Part shown: positions 44,368 to 54,490 of the stretch, one piece after another
Numbering within the stretch: the stretch's first letter is position 1
Layout: each line of letters begins with the position of its first letter
Assembly (NCBI RefSeq): GCF_900104945.1
Contig: NZ_LT629736.1
Span: forward strand, 2,170,001 to 2,234,000
Origin: Halopseudomonas xinjiangensis
Lineage (GTDB): Bacteria; Pseudomonadota; Gammaproteobacteria; Pseudomonadales; Pseudomonadaceae
Direction of reading: 5' to 3'
Length of the DNA stretch: 64,000 nucleotides
The notes under the pieces: generated by a model
Seen by the model: only the letters and a program-made list of their open reading frames with translations
Told to the model about the DNA's origin: nothing
Database searches by the model: none
Position numbers and translations under genes: made by a program

Positions 44368-44895
44368 TCAGCGCCGCCGCACACGCCCGGCACGGAGCCC
44401 AATCAGCCCGCCACCCAGTTGCGCATGCAGCGCGGCCGAATGAGCGTGGCATAGGGCGATTGCCAGAGCGTCGGCGGCGTCCGCCTGAGGCGTGCCGGAT
44501 AGCCCGAGCAGTTGAGTGACCATGTGCTGGACCTGCGTCTTGTCCGCCGCGCCCGTTCCGACTACCGACTGCTTGACCTGCCGGGCGGTGTATTCGCGCA
44601 CTTCCAGTCCACAATTAACCGCCGCGACTATCGCAGCGCCACGGGCTTGCCCCAATTTGAGCGCCGAATCTGGATTGCGCGCGAGAAATACCTGCTCGAT
44701 GCTGAGAATCGTGGGCCGATGGTGTTCGATCAACTCAGTCAGGCACTCGAAGATGCGTTTCAGCCGCTCCGGAAACGGACCATCTCCCAAACGGATACAA
44801 CCAGAAGTGACGTAGCAGCACTGTCCGGCCTCCTCCTTCACGATCCCGAAGCCGGTAATGCGCGAACCGGGGTCCACCCCGAGTATCAATGCCAT
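44368..44895 (-). CDS. ruvC: Holliday junction endonuclease RuvC
   Basis: RuvC cleaves the junction as a dimer. The 175-residue protein has the first catalytic Asp8 ([15 protein letters not shown]), the Glu in [12 protein letters not shown] (about 70) and the C-terminal acidic pair in [18 protein letters not shown]. Its stop is 17 bases before ruvA. A terminator separates it from yebC upstream. Confidence 0.97.
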   Translation of the reverse strand: MALILGVDPGSRITGFGIVKEEAGQCCYVTSGCIRLGDGPFPERLKRIFECLTELIEHHRPTILSIEQVFLARNPDSALKLGQARGAAIVAAVNCGLEVREYTARQVKQSVVGTGAADKTQVQHMVTQLLGLSGTPQADAADALAIALCHAHSAALHAQLGGGLIGLRAGRVRRR

Positions 44896-44956
44896 GTGTT
44901 CTACGTCCTAGCCGTGGGAAACGCGCGGGTGTATCTGGGCGACACGATGCCGGAAA

Positions 44957-44982
44957 TGAAAATGGGAGGCAATGCCTCCCAT
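44957..44982 (-). terminator. Terminator between yebC and ruvC
   Basis: Read leftward, ATGGGAGGCA and TGCCTCCCAT pair perfectly and are followed by TTTTCATTT. It begins 18 bases after the yebC stop and 62 bases before ruvC, so ruvC may be partly separately transcribed. Confidence 0.75.
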
Positions 44983-44999
44983 CGTCCGGCGCGAACGGA

Positions 45000-45746
45000 T
45001 TATCCCAGCTGATCCATGACCTCGTCGGAAATTTCCGCATTGCTGTAGACGTTCTGCACGTCATCAAGGTCTTCGAGCATATCGATCAGCCGTATCACCT
45101 TGTCCGCTGTATCCACATCAAGCGCCGTGGTAGTCGAAGGAATCATCGAGACCTCTGCCGACTGGGCGGTGAAGCCTGCGGCATCTAGCGCATCCTTGAC
45201 TGCCCCGAAATCCTCGAACGCGGTGTACACATCGACCGAGCCATCGTCGTTGCTGACGATATCTTCCGCGCCCGCTTCGAGCGCCGCCTCCATCAGACCG
45301 TCTTCGTCTACGTCCGGGAAATAACTGATCTGGCCGCGACGAGTGAACAGATACGCAACCGAGCCATCTGTTCCCAGGTTACCGCCGCACTTGTTGAAGG
45401 CGTGACGAACCTCGCCCACCGTCCGGTTGCGGTTGTCCGTCATGGCTTCAACCAGAATCGCTACACCGCCGGCGCCATAGCCCTCGTAGGTCAGCTCTTC
45501 CATGTTGTCGGCATCGTTGCTGCCAGCGCCGCGGGCAATGGCGCGATCGATGGTGTCGCGGGTCATGTTCGCACCCAACGCCTTGTCGACCGCCGAGCGC
45601 AGACGCGGATTATCTGCCGGTACCGGCCCGCCGAGGCGCGCCGAGATGGTCAGCTCGCGGATCAACTTGGTGAAGACCTTGCCCCGCTTGGCGTCCTGCG
45701 CAGCCTTGCGATGCTTGATGTTGGCCCATTTGGAATGACCGGCCAT
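45000..45746 (-). CDS. yebC: YebC/PmpR-family regulatory protein
   Basis: The 248-residue protein begins [22 protein letters not shown], the fixed N-terminus of the YebC family, and contains [19 protein letters not shown]. Family members bind DNA (PmpR in P. aeruginosa represses a quorum-sensing regulator) and also influence translation of difficult sequences. It lies between aspS and ruvC as usual. Confidence 0.95.
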   Translation of the reverse strand: MAGHSKWANIKHRKAAQDAKRGKVFTKLIRELTISARLGGPVPADNPRLRSAVDKALGANMTRDTIDRAIARGAGSNDADNMEELTYEGYGAGGVAILVEAMTDNRNRTVGEVRHAFNKCGGNLGTDGSVAYLFTRRGQISYFPDVDEDGLMEAALEAGAEDIVSNDDGSVDVYTAFEDFGAVKDALDAAGFTAQSAEVSMIPSTTTALDVDTADKVIRLIDMLEDLDDVQNVYSNAEISDEVMDQLG

Positions 45747-45830
45747 GAGATTCTCCGGATTGTTTTCTTTTGTGCTGCGAGATCGGTGCTTAGCGCAGCA
45801 AGTCGTGCGACTGCGCCGGACACCTCACAA

Positions 45831-45854
45831 CGCTCAGCGTGTAGTTGCTGAGCG
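45831..45854. repeat. Inverted repeat between aspS and yebC
   Basis: CGCTCAGC and GCTGAGCG are perfect 8-base arms with an 8-base loop, 17 bases after the aspS stop. The tail is only TTGT, so it is at best a weak terminator or a processing site. Confidence 0.45.
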
Positions 45855-45871
45855 CTGTAAAAAACCCTGGT

Positions 45872-47647
45872 TTACTCCGCCTTCGGCTGCTCGCGCAGGC
45901 GAATATGCAGTTCGCGCAACGCCTTGTTGTCCACCGCACCCGGCGCCTGCGTCATGACGTCGGCAGCGCTCTGCGTTTTCGGGAAGGCAATCACTTCGCG
46001 GATCGAGCTGGCACCGGTCATCAGCATAACCAGTCGATCCAGACCGAAAGCCAGACCACCATGCGGCGGCGCGCCGTACTTCAACGCATCGAGCAGGAAG
46101 CCGAACTTCTCCTGCTGCTCGTCGGGGCTGATACCAAGAATATCGAACACCGCCTGCTGCATATCCTTGCGGTGAATACGGATCGAACCACCGCCCAGTT
46201 CGGTGCCGTTGAGGACCATGTCATAGGCGCGCGAGAGCGCGGTCGCCGGGTTCGCCTTGAGTTCTTCCGGCGAGCATTTCGGCGCAGTGAACGGGTGGTG
46301 CAGAGCCGACAGCGAACCGTCGTCGTTTTCTTCGAACATCGGGAAGTCGACCACCCACAGCGGTGCCCACTCGCAGGTCAGCAACTTGAGATCGTGACCG
46401 AGACGGATGCGCAACGCGCCCAGAGCGTCGCTGACGACCTTGGCCTTGTCGGCGCCGAAGAACACGATGTCGCCGTCGACCGCACCGACGCGATCCAGGA
46501 TGACTTCCAGGTTCTGCTCGGGAATGAACTTGACGATCGGCGACTGCAGACCTTCAACGCCCTTCGCACGCTCGTTGACCTTGATGTAGGCCAGGCCCTT
46601 CGCGCCGTAGTTGCCGACGAACTTGGTGTAGTCGTCGATCTGGCTGCGCGGCATGCTGGCGGCGCCTGGCACGCGCAACGCCGCAACGCGACCCTTCGGA
46701 TCCTTGGCCGGACCGCTGAATACCTTGAATTCTACTTCGGACAGCTGATCGGCCACGTCGACCAGCTCCAGCGGATTACGCAAATCCGGCTTGTCCGAGC
46801 CAAAACGGCGCATCGCCTCTTCGAAGGTCATGTGCGGGAAGTCGCCCAGCTCCAGATCGAGCACCTCCTTGAACAAACCGCGAATCATGCCTTCGGTTAA
46901 CCCGATGATGTCGGTCTCGTCGAGGAAACTGGTCTCGATGTCGATCTGGGTGAATTCAGGCTGGCGATCGGCGCGCAGGTCTTCGTCGCGGAAACACTTG
47001 GCGATCTGGTAGTAGCGATCGAAGCCGGCCACCATCAACAACTGCTTGAACAGCTGTGGCGACTGCGGCAGGGCGAAAAAGCTGCCGGGATGTGTGCGGC
47101 TAGGCACCAGATAATCTCGGGCGCCTTCGGGGGTAGCGCGGGTCAGAATCGGGGTTTCGACGTCGAGGAAGCCGTTCTCGTCGAGATAGCGGCGAATGCT
47201 GCTGGTAATGCGCGAGCGCAGCTTCAGTTTTGCCGCCATTTCCGGGCGACGCAGGTCGATGAAGCGATAGCGCAACCGGGTTTCTTCACCCACGTCGGAA
47301 TATTCGTCCAGGGGGAACGGCGGCGTTTCCGCCTGGTTCAGCACTTCCAGCTCATAGCCCAGCACCTCGATGGCGCCGGACGCCATGTTCGGGTTGACCG
47401 CGCCAGCGGGGCGCGGACGCACCTTGCCCCGCACCTTGACGACGTATTCGCTGCGTACCCGGTCAGCCAGAGCGAAGGTGTCTTCGCGATCCGGATCGAA
47501 CACCACCTGGGCAAGGCCTTCACGATCGCGAATATCGAGGAAAATCACGCCACCATGGTCGCGACGGCGATGGACCCAGCCGCAAAGAGTGATTTCCTGA
47601 TCCGCCAGCGATTCGTTCAGCTGGCCGCAATAGTGGGTACGCATCAT
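45872..47647 (-). CDS. aspS: Aspartyl-tRNA synthetase
   Basis: AspS charges tRNA-Asp and, in many bacteria without AsnRS, also tRNA-Asn. The 591-residue bacterial-type enzyme has the anticodon-binding OB domain (about 1-110; [22 protein letters not shown]), class II motifs ([47 protein letters not shown]) and the GAD insertion (about 290-420). His31 in the OB domain is the residue associated with non-discriminating enzymes of this group. I keep the MMRTHYCGQ start. Confidence 0.97.
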   Translation of the reverse strand: MMRTHYCGQLNESLADQEITLCGWVHRRRDHGGVIFLDIRDREGLAQVVFDPDREDTFALADRVRSEYVVKVRGKVRPRPAGAVNPNMASGAIEVLGYELEVLNQAETPPFPLDEYSDVGEETRLRYRFIDLRRPEMAAKLKLRSRITSSIRRYLDENGFLDVETPILTRATPEGARDYLVPSRTHPGSFFALPQSPQLFKQLLMVAGFDRYYQIAKCFRDEDLRADRQPEFTQIDIETSFLDETDIIGLTEGMIRGLFKEVLDLELGDFPHMTFEEAMRRFGSDKPDLRNPLELVDVADQLSEVEFKVFSGPAKDPKGRVAALRVPGAASMPRSQIDDYTKFVGNYGAKGLAYIKVNERAKGVEGLQSPIVKFIPEQNLEVILDRVGAVDGDIVFFGADKAKVVSDALGALRIRLGHDLKLLTCEWAPLWVVDFPMFEENDDGSLSALHHPFTAPKCSPEELKANPATALSRAYDMVLNGTELGGGSIRIHRKDMQQAVFDILGISPDEQQEKFGFLLDALKYGAPPHGGLAFGLDRLVMLMTGASSIREVIAFPKTQSAADVMTQAPGAVDNKALRELHIRLREQPKAE

Positions 47648-47792
47648 GGTGTGCTGTTCCTGTGTTCGACGATTCGGCGCGGGAGCTGCCTGACGGCCGC
47701 TTAGCGCTCGGATAAAAGCGCAATAATATACCCGAATTTTCGCTTCCGCGGGAAAAGCCGGGCGACGCGGAGGGCCGCGTCCTTTCGTAGCA

Positions 47793-47820
47793 TTGAGGCT
47801 TTGCCCGCTATGCTTATACT
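47793..47820 (+). promoter_or_regulatory. Predicted promoter of dps
   Basis: TTGAGG (47793-47798) and TATACT (47815-47820) are 16 bases apart; the start codon is 44 bases further on. TG three bases before the -10 may help recognition. The match is by eye only. Confidence 0.5.
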
Positions 47821-47863
47821 GATCGATGAAAGACGCAGAACCAGCGGATCAAAAGGAGTGAAT

Positions 47864-48334
47864 ATGAAGATCGATATCGGTATCACCGAAGAAGACCGTG
47901 GAAAAATCGCTGACGGGCTGTCTCGCCTGCTGGCCGATACCTACACGCTCTATCTGAAGACTCACAATTTCCACTGGAACGTGAAAGGTCCGATGTTCCA
48001 GACGCTGCATGTGATGTTCGAGACGCACTACACCGAGCTCGCTCTCGCCGTGGACGACATCGCCGAGCGAATCCGCACGCTGGGCTTTCCGGCCCCGGGT
48101 ACCTACAAGCAATTTGTCGAACTGAGCTCCATCAAGGAAGACGAAGGCGTGCCAGAAGCGCGCGACATGATCCGTCTATTGGTAGAAGGCCAGGAAGCCT
48201 GCGTACGGACGGCGCGCAGCATCTTTCCGATCTGCGACGCGACCAACGACGAGCCAACCGCGGATCTTCTGACCCAGCGCATGCAGGTGCACGAGAAGAA
48301 TGCATGGATGCTGCGCAGCCTTCTCGAAGGCTGA
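47864..48334 (+). CDS. dps: Dps ferritin-like DNA-protection protein
   Basis: Dps dodecamers bind DNA and oxidise and store iron with peroxide. The start at 47864 follows AAGGAG by six bases, giving 156 residues. The intersubunit ferroxidase residues are present in [18 protein letters not shown] and [15 protein letters not shown] (two His, Asp and Glu). The N-terminus is short and lacks a Lys-rich tail, so direct DNA binding may be weaker than in E. coli Dps. It is monocistronic and divergent from aspS. Confidence 0.94.
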   Translation: MKIDIGITEEDRGKIADGLSRLLADTYTLYLKTHNFHWNVKGPMFQTLHVMFETHYTELALAVDDIAERIRTLGFPAPGTYKQFVELSSIKEDEGVPEARDMIRLLVEGQEACVRTARSIFPICDATNDEPTADLLTQRMQVHEKNAWMLRSLLEG

Positions 48335-48340
48335 AAGAAA

Positions 48341-48363
48341 GGCGCGGGACTGGTGCCCGCGCC
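48341..48363. terminator. Hairpin between dps and slyX
   Basis: GGCGCGGG / CCCGCGCC form a perfect 8-bp GC stem with a seven-base loop, six bases after the dps stop, followed by TCTCT. The poor T run makes it a weak or factor-assisted terminator between converging genes. Confidence 0.5.
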
Positions 48364-48400
48364 TCTCTGGCCCCGCCTTCCGCCATCGGTCCGATAGTCG

Positions 48401-48613
48401 TCAATAATGCGGGGGGGGCGCGTCTTCGGAATCCATGGGGATCGACGCCGCAATGTCCGCCTGCCGGCGAGCCAGCAATTCCAACGCCCGGTTCAGCTTG
48501 TCCAGCTCCAATTGTTGCCGACTGACCATGTCGTTAAGCGTCTGGATGGTGTCATCCTGAAATGCCAATCGCGCTTCCAAGTCGACCAAACGCTGCTCAT
48601 GCTCGGTGCTCAT
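48401..48613 (-). CDS. slyX: SlyX-family protein
   Basis: The 70-residue protein has the SlyX pattern: a coiled coil LEARLAFQDDTIQTLNDMVSRQQLELDKLNRAL and the C-terminus PPPHY. The function is unknown. Its start overlaps the HIT gene stop by four bases. Confidence 0.92.
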   Translation of the reverse strand: MSTEHEQRLVDLEARLAFQDDTIQTLNDMVSRQQLELDKLNRALELLARRQADIAASIPMDSEDAPPPHY

Positions 48614-49041
48614 AGCTCGACCTCCGTAAAATTGAAGTCTTTATCGAATACCGCTCGGAGTGTATCCAGCCGCTGCTGACGAGCTTCGTCGGTATAGTGC
48701 ACCGCCGGAAACTTGCCCCAGACTGGGGCAGGCCAGGAAATATCTCCACGATAACGAACAATTACGTGCACATGCAGCTGACTGACCATATTACCCAGCG
48801 CGGCAATGTTCATCTTGTCGGCACCGAAGGCATCTTTCAAGGCATGGGCGACGGCAGTGGTCTCCGTATGAAGTTGACGTTGATCGCCTTCGCTCAGTTC
48901 GAATATTTCAGTGACGTCTTCGCGTCGAGGCACCAGGATTAGCCAGGGGTATTGCGCATCGTTCGTCAGCAGCACCCGCGATAGCGGAAGATCGCCTACT
49001 GTTATACAGTCCTGCGCCAATTGGGGATGAAGTTCGAACAT
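48610..49041 (-). CDS. HIT-family nucleotide-binding protein
   Basis: The 143-residue protein has the HIT fold elements FELHPQLAQDCITVGDLPLSRVLL, PWLILVPRREDV and NMVSQLHVHVIVRYRGD. In the triad segment the first two His residues are present, including the likely nucleophile, but the third position is Ile (HVHVI), as in one HIT subgroup. A nucleotide hydrolase or transferase acting on diadenosine-type or AMP-linked substrates is likely. It is cotranscribed with slyX. Confidence 0.88.
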   Translation of the reverse strand: MFELHPQLAQDCITVGDLPLSRVLLTNDAQYPWLILVPRREDVTEIFELSEGDQRQLHTETTAVAHALKDAFGADKMNIAALGNMVSQLHVHVIVRYRGDISWPAPVWGKFPAVHYTDEARQQRLDTLRAVFDKDFNFTEVEL

Positions 49042-49308
49042 GTCTGCCGCTCCGATTGAAAAGGGATGAATGCCGCAAGGATTCCAGCCATACCGAAAAG
49101 ATGGTTAAGATAGCTGCGCTTCGCCGCAAACGCGGCGGGACGAAACGCGCGGCGGATGCGACAGCTTGTGAGGAGTATGCGACAAATCACTGTTTTCCAA
49201 GCTTTTGCTTTTGTATATTGCCATGCGATGTTTTAGAGTCAGGCCGATAATAAAAACAGACGGTAACGATAACAGTAGCCTCAAGCTTTTTTGATGAAGG
49301 AGTACACA

Positions 49309-50577
49309 ATGAAAAATGCAGTCAAATGGAGTTCGATCGCGCTTGCGGTTGCCATGGGCAACGGTCTGATCGCGTCGCAAGCTGTAGCGCAAACCGAATC
49401 CGAAAATCAGGGCATCGTTGAAGGCGCTACCGCGACCCTCAATAGCCGCACAGTCTACTTCAACCGCGATTTCCGTGATGCTCCCGGCAAGCGCGAAGAA
49501 GCGGCTACCGGCCTGCTGCTCGACTTCCAGTCCGGCTTCAGCCAGGGCCCGATCGGCCTGGGCTTCGACATCACTGCTATGGGTGGCCTGAAACTCGATA
49601 GCGGTCGGACCCGCACCAACACCGGCCTGCTGCCCGTTGATCCTGACGGCAAAGCTCCTAACGAATATTCCGAAATCCGCGGCGCCGTTAAGGCTAACGT
49701 ACTGGGCGACACCGTCCTGCGTTATGGCCTGCACTTCCCGGAAAACCCGGTCATCGCCTATGACGACGCTCGCTTGCTGCCGAACCACTATCACGGCTAC
49801 AGCGTTGCCAACAACTCCATCGAAGGTCTGTTCGTCGAAGCCGGTCGCATGACCGACCGCGGCGAAATGGCGTATTCCGATGAGAACGACGGCGCGTTCG
49901 GCGTTGAAGACGGCGACGTGACTTACCTCGGCGGTAGCTACACCTTCAACGACGCACTGGCCGCTAGCCTCTATACCTCCAAGGCCGAAGACGAGTGGAA
50001 GCGCCACTTCCTGGGCCTGAGCCACAGCTTCGACATCAACGAAGGTCTGGCGCTGGGTACCGAATTCGCCTTCTACGACACCTCCGACGAAACTCCTGGC
50101 GCGGAAACAAACGACAACCAGGCGGGTTCGATCGCCGTTACCCTGGGCGCCGGCAACCACGGCTTCACCGTTGCTTACCAGCAAATGGGCGGTGATGCAG
50201 GTTTCAACTATTATGACGGTGCCATCTTCCTGGCCAACTCGATCCAGTACGGTGACTTCAACGCCAAGGACGAGAAGTCCTACCAGGCTCGTTACGATTA
50301 TGACTTCGCAGGCCTCGGCATTCCCGGCCTGAGCTTCATGACCCGTTACGTGCGTGGCTACGACATCGACACCGATTTCGAAGGCGCCGGCACGTTCATC
50401 GCTCGCGACACTCGCTGGGAGCGCAACAGCCACCTGAACTACGAGTTTCAGTCGGGCGCACTGGAAGGCCTGAACGTACTGTGGCGTAACGCTACAATCC
50501 GTCAGGACGCCAACATCGGCGGCGGTGACGTCGACGAGAACCGTCTGATCGTTTCCTATTCCTGGGATCTGCTGTAA
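49309..50577 (+). CDS. OprD-family outer-membrane porin
   Basis: The start at 49309 follows AAGGAG by six bases; the 422-residue precursor has a signal peptide ending SQAVAQ (about residue 28). The mature part is rich in alternating strands, with YFNRDFRDA, SYTFNDALAASLY, FFLGLSHSFDI-like strands and a final RLIVSYSWDLL with terminal hydrophobic residue, as expected for an 18-strand OprD barrel. OprD members take up basic amino acids or small organic acids; the substrate here is unknown. The position between HIT and proS is that of oprD in P. aeruginosa. Confidence 0.9.
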   Translation: MKNAVKWSSIALAVAMGNGLIASQAVAQTESENQGIVEGATATLNSRTVYFNRDFRDAPGKREEAATGLLLDFQSGFSQGPIGLGFDITAMGGLKLDSGRTRTNTGLLPVDPDGKAPNEYSEIRGAVKANVLGDTVLRYGLHFPENPVIAYDDARLLPNHYHGYSVANNSIEGLFVEAGRMTDRGEMAYSDENDGAFGVEDGDVTYLGGSYTFNDALAASLYTSKAEDEWKRHFLGLSHSFDINEGLALGTEFAFYDTSDETPGAETNDNQAGSIAVTLGAGNHGFTVAYQQMGGDAGFNYYDGAIFLANSIQYGDFNAKDEKSYQARYDYDFAGLGIPGLSFMTRYVRGYDIDTDFEGAGTFIARDTRWERNSHLNYEFQSGALEGLNVLWRNATIRQDANIGGGDVDENRLIVSYSWDLL

Positions 50578-50604
50578 TCCCTAGGTAGCAGAAATAGAAA
50601 AAAA

Positions 50605-50627
50605 CCCGGCTCAGGCCGGGTTTTTTT
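50605..50627 (+). terminator. Rho-independent terminator of the porin gene
   Basis: CCCGGC-TCAG-GCCGGG is followed by seven T residues and preceded by an A run. It starts 27 bases after the stop codon. Confidence 0.93.
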
Positions 50628-50735
50628 ATGCCTGCCAGCTGGTCGCCAGTCACTTCGCGCGCACTGTACGGAGCATCAGCCGGCCCGTACAATACCGGCC
50701 AGAATCGCCCTCCGATACCAGGATCCGCTTGCCTC

Positions 50736-52469
50736 ATGCGTACCAGCCAATTTCTCATCTCTACCCTGAAAGAAACGCCTGCCGACGCGTCGGTCATTAG
50801 CCACCAGCTGATGCTGCGTGCCGGCATGATCCGCAAGATCGCGTCGGGCCTGTACACCTGGCTGCCAATGGGGTTGCGCGTCCTGCGCAAGGTCGAGCAT
50901 GTAGTGCGCGAGGAAATGAACAACGCCGGTGCGCTGGAAGTTCTGATGCCGGCGATTCAGCCAGCGGAGCTGTGGCAGGAGTCGGGGCGCTGGGAGCAGT
51001 ACGGACCGGAACTGCTGCGCCTGAAGGATCGTCATGACCGCGAGTTCTGTGTCGGCCCGACCCATGAGGAAGTGATCACGGAACTGGCGCGCAACGAGAT
51101 CACCAGCTACAAACAGCTGCCGCTCAATCTCTACCAGATCCAGACCAAATTCCGCGATGAAATCCGTCCGCGCTTCGGCCTGATGCGCGCGCGCGAATTC
51201 ACCATGAAGGATGCGTATTCCTTTCATCTCGACCAGGCGTCACTGCAGCAGACGTACGATGGCATGTACCAGGCCTACTGCAATGTGTTCGGCAGGCTCG
51301 GGCTGGACTACCGTCCCGTGGTGGCAGACAACGGGTCGATTGGCGGCGAAGGTTCGCACGAGTTCCACGTCCTGGCCGACTCCGGCGAGGATGCCATCGT
51401 GTTCTCTGACACCGGTCGTTACGCTGCCAATATGGAAAAGGCTACCGCCCTGCTACCGTCCGAGCCGCGTCCCGAGCCAACACAGCAACGAGAGATGATC
51501 GACACGCCGAATCAGTTCACCATCGAGGCGGTGAGCGCATTCCTCGATCTGCCAGCTACCCGGACCGTCAAAACGTTGATCGTTCTGGGAGCCACTGAGG
51601 AAGGCAAGCCACACCCCCTGGTTGCCCTGGTGCTGCGCGGCGATCATGAACTGAATGAAATCAAGGCCGAGAACCGTCCCGAAGTGCATGCTCCGCTGAC
51701 CTTCGCTACCGAACAGCAGATTCAGACTGTGATTGGCTGCAAACCCGGCTCGATCGGCCCGGTCGGGCTGCAGATCCCCGTTCTGGTCGACCACAGCGCA
51801 GCTGTGCTGGGCGACTTCGTCTGCGGTGCAAACCAGGACGGCAAGCACTTTTCCGGCGTGAACTGGGAGCGCGACGCGCGCCAGGACGCAGTCTGTGATC
51901 TACGCAACGTCGTCGAGGGCGATGCCAGCCCGGACGGTGAAGGCCATCTGGTCATCAAGCGCGGCATCGAAGTAGGTCATATTTTTCAGCTCGGCAAGAA
52001 GTACAGCCAGGCGATGAACTGCAACGTGCTCAACGAGCAGGGCAAAGCCGTTACCCTCACCATGGGTTGCTACGGTATCGGCGTCTCCCGTGTCGTCGCG
52101 GCGGCGATAGAGCAGAATTACGATGATCGCGGAATCCTCTGGCCGGATGCCCTCGCCCCGTTCGACGTGGTGATCGTACCGATGAAGATGGAAGCGTCAG
52201 AAGCCGTGCGCGAGAAAACCGAAACACTGTACGGGCAGCTCAAGGGAGCCGGTGTCGAGGTTCTGCTGGATGACCGCGACAAGAAAGTCAGCCCCGGCGT
52301 GAAATTCGCCGACATGGACCTGATCGGCATCCCGCACCGCGTGGTCATCAGCGATCGCGGTCTGGCTGACGGGCAACTCGAATACAAGTATCGTCGTGAC
52401 AGCGAAGCGCAGACCGTTCCCGTCGACGACATGTTTGATTTCCTCATGCAACGGATCGCGCGTACGTGA
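50736..52469 (+). CDS. proS: Prolyl-tRNA synthetase
   Basis: ProS is the bacterial-type enzyme with an insertion (editing) domain. The start at 50736 gives the usual [19 protein letters not shown]. Motif 2 ([19 protein letters not shown]), the INS domain that clears mischarged Ala-tRNA-Pro (about 230-390), motif 3 ([13 protein letters not shown]) and the anticodon-binding domain (about 475-577) are all present in the 577-residue product. Confidence 0.97.
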   Translation: MRTSQFLISTLKETPADASVISHQLMLRAGMIRKIASGLYTWLPMGLRVLRKVEHVVREEMNNAGALEVLMPAIQPAELWQESGRWEQYGPELLRLKDRHDREFCVGPTHEEVITELARNEITSYKQLPLNLYQIQTKFRDEIRPRFGLMRAREFTMKDAYSFHLDQASLQQTYDGMYQAYCNVFGRLGLDYRPVVADNGSIGGEGSHEFHVLADSGEDAIVFSDTGRYAANMEKATALLPSEPRPEPTQQREMIDTPNQFTIEAVSAFLDLPATRTVKTLIVLGATEEGKPHPLVALVLRGDHELNEIKAENRPEVHAPLTFATEQQIQTVIGCKPGSIGPVGLQIPVLVDHSAAVLGDFVCGANQDGKHFSGVNWERDARQDAVCDLRNVVEGDASPDGEGHLVIKRGIEVGHIFQLGKKYSQAMNCNVLNEQGKAVTLTMGCYGIGVSRVVAAAIEQNYDDRGILWPDALAPFDVVIVPMKMEASEAVREKTETLYGQLKGAGVEVLLDDRDKKVSPGVKFADMDLIGIPHRVVISDRGLADGQLEYKYRRDSEAQTVPVDDMFDFLMQRIART

Positions 52470-53167
52470 ACACCGCCTCTTCATCCGCAGGCAGGCTATT
52501 GACCTGCCTGCTCATGCCCTTGGGCATGCTGTTATCCGCCTGCAGTTCGGAGCCGCCCCAGTCAGTAGCGTCCGAGCGACGCATCGAGCGCCAGCTGATC
52601 AATCATGGCCTGACTATCGATGCCGGGGAGTCTCTGGTACTTGGTACGCCGCAACGGGCTATTCGCGTTAGCGAGCAGATGCTCTACCGCGTCACCGAAT
52701 TTGACGCAGCGGGCAACGCGGTGGACCAGCACGACGACTTTCGCAACTTGCCCTGGGCAGACAAACCGGTACAGGTCACCGCCGGTGATTTCACTACTAC
52801 GCTGACTACCGATCTGGAAGGTGTCACCCGCCTGAACCTGCTCGACAACGGCTTCGTCGAGCTGGACTACGATCAGCTAAGAGTCATCCAGCTCAGCGCG
52901 ACGGCAGCCCCCAGCGTACGCGGAGAGCTGAATCTGCTGGTAGGGCGCGATTTACGTTCGAAGCTGGCCGAAGCCGTGGCGCTGATTTACGACGACCTGG
53001 AAGAAGCCGAGGTTTCGCAATGGGCGTTTCGGGTCAACCGGCTTGCTGAACTGGAACTGCTGGAAGAGTCGAGCCAGCTCGAAAATATGCTGATCCTGCT
53101 CACCACCGGTGACCCGGAGCTGCAGAAGGAATTCGTCGCCGCGCTGGAATCCGCACCGGAACCCTGA
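52466..53167 (+). CDS. Predicted lipoprotein of unknown function downstream of proS
   Basis: Translation starts at a GTG overlapping the proS stop (GTGA). The 233-residue product has a signal peptide with lipobox LLSAC (about Cys26). The mature part has a mixed beta region (residues 40-150) and a helical C-terminus rich in Glu and Leu ([25 protein letters not shown]). I do not recognise the family. It lies in the same order in Pseudomonas next to a lytic transglycosylase, so an envelope role is likely. Confidence 0.75.
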   Translation: MNTASSSAGRLLTCLLMPLGMLLSACSSEPPQSVASERRIERQLINHGLTIDAGESLVLGTPQRAIRVSEQMLYRVTEFDAAGNAVDQHDDFRNLPWADKPVQVTAGDFTTTLTTDLEGVTRLNLLDNGFVELDYDQLRVIQLSATAAPSVRGELNLLVGRDLRSKLAEAVALIYDDLEEAEVSQWAFRVNRLAELELLEESSQLENMLILLTTGDPELQKEFVAALESAPEP

Positions 53168-53168
53168 C

Positions 53169-53765
53169 ATGGCTCACCGTTCACGGCTGGTCAATTGGTT
53201 GGTCGTGCTGGCAGTCTTTGCAGGCCCTGCGTCGGCCGCACTTGAACAGCCCGGTTCCCCGCCGCCGGTCGACGCAGAGTTGAAAGCCTACCTCATGCAA
53301 ACGGTTGCCCAGGCCGACAGCTTCGAGGACCGTTTCGATGCCGAAGTCTGGCTCATGGACATGTCGACCCGAATGCGGCCCTACCTTCCCAATGAGCGGG
53401 AACGGCTGACGTTTCTACGACAAGTCCATAGCGAAGCCCGCAAAGCCGGGCTCAAGCCTGATCTGGTAATCGCCCTGATCCACGTTGAAAGTCTGTTCGA
53501 CCGCTTCGCCTTGTCCCGCGTCGGGGCTCAGGGAGTCATGCAGATCATGCCCTTCTGGAAGCATGAGCTTGGGCGACCCGAAGACAATCTCATAGACCTG
53601 AGCACCAACCTGCGCTATGGCTGCACTATCCTCAAGTACTACCTGGACAAGGAAAAGGGCGATATGCGCCGTGCCCTTGCTCGATACAACGGCAGTCTGG
53701 GCAGCCCCAAATACCCCGACAAGGTATTCGAGTACTGGCATCGCTACTGGTACGTCAGGGATTGA
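53169..53765 (+). CDS. SLT-type lytic transglycosylase
   Basis: The 198-residue precursor has a signal peptide (about 1-25, ending ASAAL) and an SLT domain (about 95-195). The catalytic Glu lies in ALIHVESLFDRFALSRVGAQ, followed by GVMQIMPFWKHELG and YNGSLGSPKYPDKVFEYW. It cleaves peptidoglycan glycan strands to anhydro-muropeptides. It starts one base after the lipoprotein gene and converges directly on acylphosphatase. Confidence 0.9.
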   Translation: MAHRSRLVNWLVVLAVFAGPASAALEQPGSPPPVDAELKAYLMQTVAQADSFEDRFDAEVWLMDMSTRMRPYLPNERERLTFLRQVHSEARKAGLKPDLVIALIHVESLFDRFALSRVGAQGVMQIMPFWKHELGRPEDNLIDLSTNLRYGCTILKYYLDKEKGDMRRALARYNGSLGSPKYPDKVFEYWHRYWYVRD

Positions 53766-54038
53766 TCAGCGTCGGACGAAGCCCTTTCCAGGTTGGTCTT
53801 CGCACGGCGCAAGATCCAGCTCGTCGACTCGAGCTCCCGCAGGTCCGCTTCGTAGCCACTGCTGCATGGCAGCGATCGCGCTGGGGTCGCCTGCGATCAG
53901 TACCTCGACCGAGCCGTCCTCGCAATTGCGCACCCAGCCCGCCAGATCCAGACGCCGGGCCCGGGTGACCGTCGACTGTCTGAAACCGACGCCCTGAACC
54001 TTGCCGCGGACGCGTCCTTTGAGACAGAGCGATGTCAT
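53766..54038 (-). CDS. acyP: Acylphosphatase
   Basis: The 90-residue protein has the acylphosphatase signature GKVQGVGFRQSTVTRARRL, with the catalytic Arg at about 20, and GWVRNCEDGSVEVLIAG with the catalytic Asn. It hydrolyses acyl phosphates such as acetyl phosphate. Its start overlaps the thioredoxin-like gene by four bases. Confidence 0.93.
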   Translation of the reverse strand: MTSLCLKGRVRGKVQGVGFRQSTVTRARRLDLAGWVRNCEDGSVEVLIAGDPSAIAAMQQWLRSGPAGARVDELDLAPCEDQPGKGFVRR

Positions 54039-54490
54039 GGTTGCTCGCTACGCCCTTCGATCACTGACAACAAGGCTTCCGCCGTCTGGGGACCTTGCAG
54101 GGCCGCTGTCTGCTGGCCCCCGGGTGCAAAGAGATAGGTGGTCGGTATAACGGCGGGCTTGGCCAGCCCCATTGCCGCGGCAAACTCATGCTCCAGAACC
54201 GGGAAACGAATATTCATCTGGTCACTGACCTCACGCAACTGCTCGCCGGTCAGACCGTCGAAGTTGATGCCGACAACCGCTACATCCGGGCGCTCGATGC
54301 TCAGAGCATTCAGCTCCGGAATTTCTTCGCGACAAGGGCCGCACCATTCTGCCCAGTAATTGACCACTAGCCACCGGCTGGTCAGGCTCTGCTGTTCGAT
54401 TCGCTTGCCATGCTGGTCGGTCCAGTTATCGGGGGCGCATGCGACCATCAGAGCGACGGTTGCCAATAGCACAAGTTTCGTTCTGATCAT
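54035..54490 (-). CDS. Thioredoxin-like lipoprotein (TlpA/ResA type)
   Basis: The 151-residue precursor has a lipobox VAC (Cys18) and a thioredoxin fold with active site WAEWCGPCREEIPEL and cis-Pro in AVIPTTYLFAPGG. It should act as a membrane-bound periplasmic thiol reductant. It overlaps both neighbours by four bases (yihY-like upstream, acyP downstream). Confidence 0.9.
   Translation of the reverse strand: MIRTKLVLLATVALMVACAPDNWTDQHGKRIEQQSLTSRWLVVNYWAEWCGPCREEIPELNALSIERPDVAVVGINFDGLTGEQLREVSDQMNIRFPVLEHEFAAAMGLAKPAVIPTTYLFAPGGQQTAALQGPQTAEALLSVIEGRSEQP

Noticed and set aside
49105-50433. A 442-codon open frame antisense to the porin gene
   Set aside because: It is a shadow of the strongly codon-biased porin gene: composition is dominated by Val, Ala and Gly with no recognisable domain, and it has no ribosome binding site of note.
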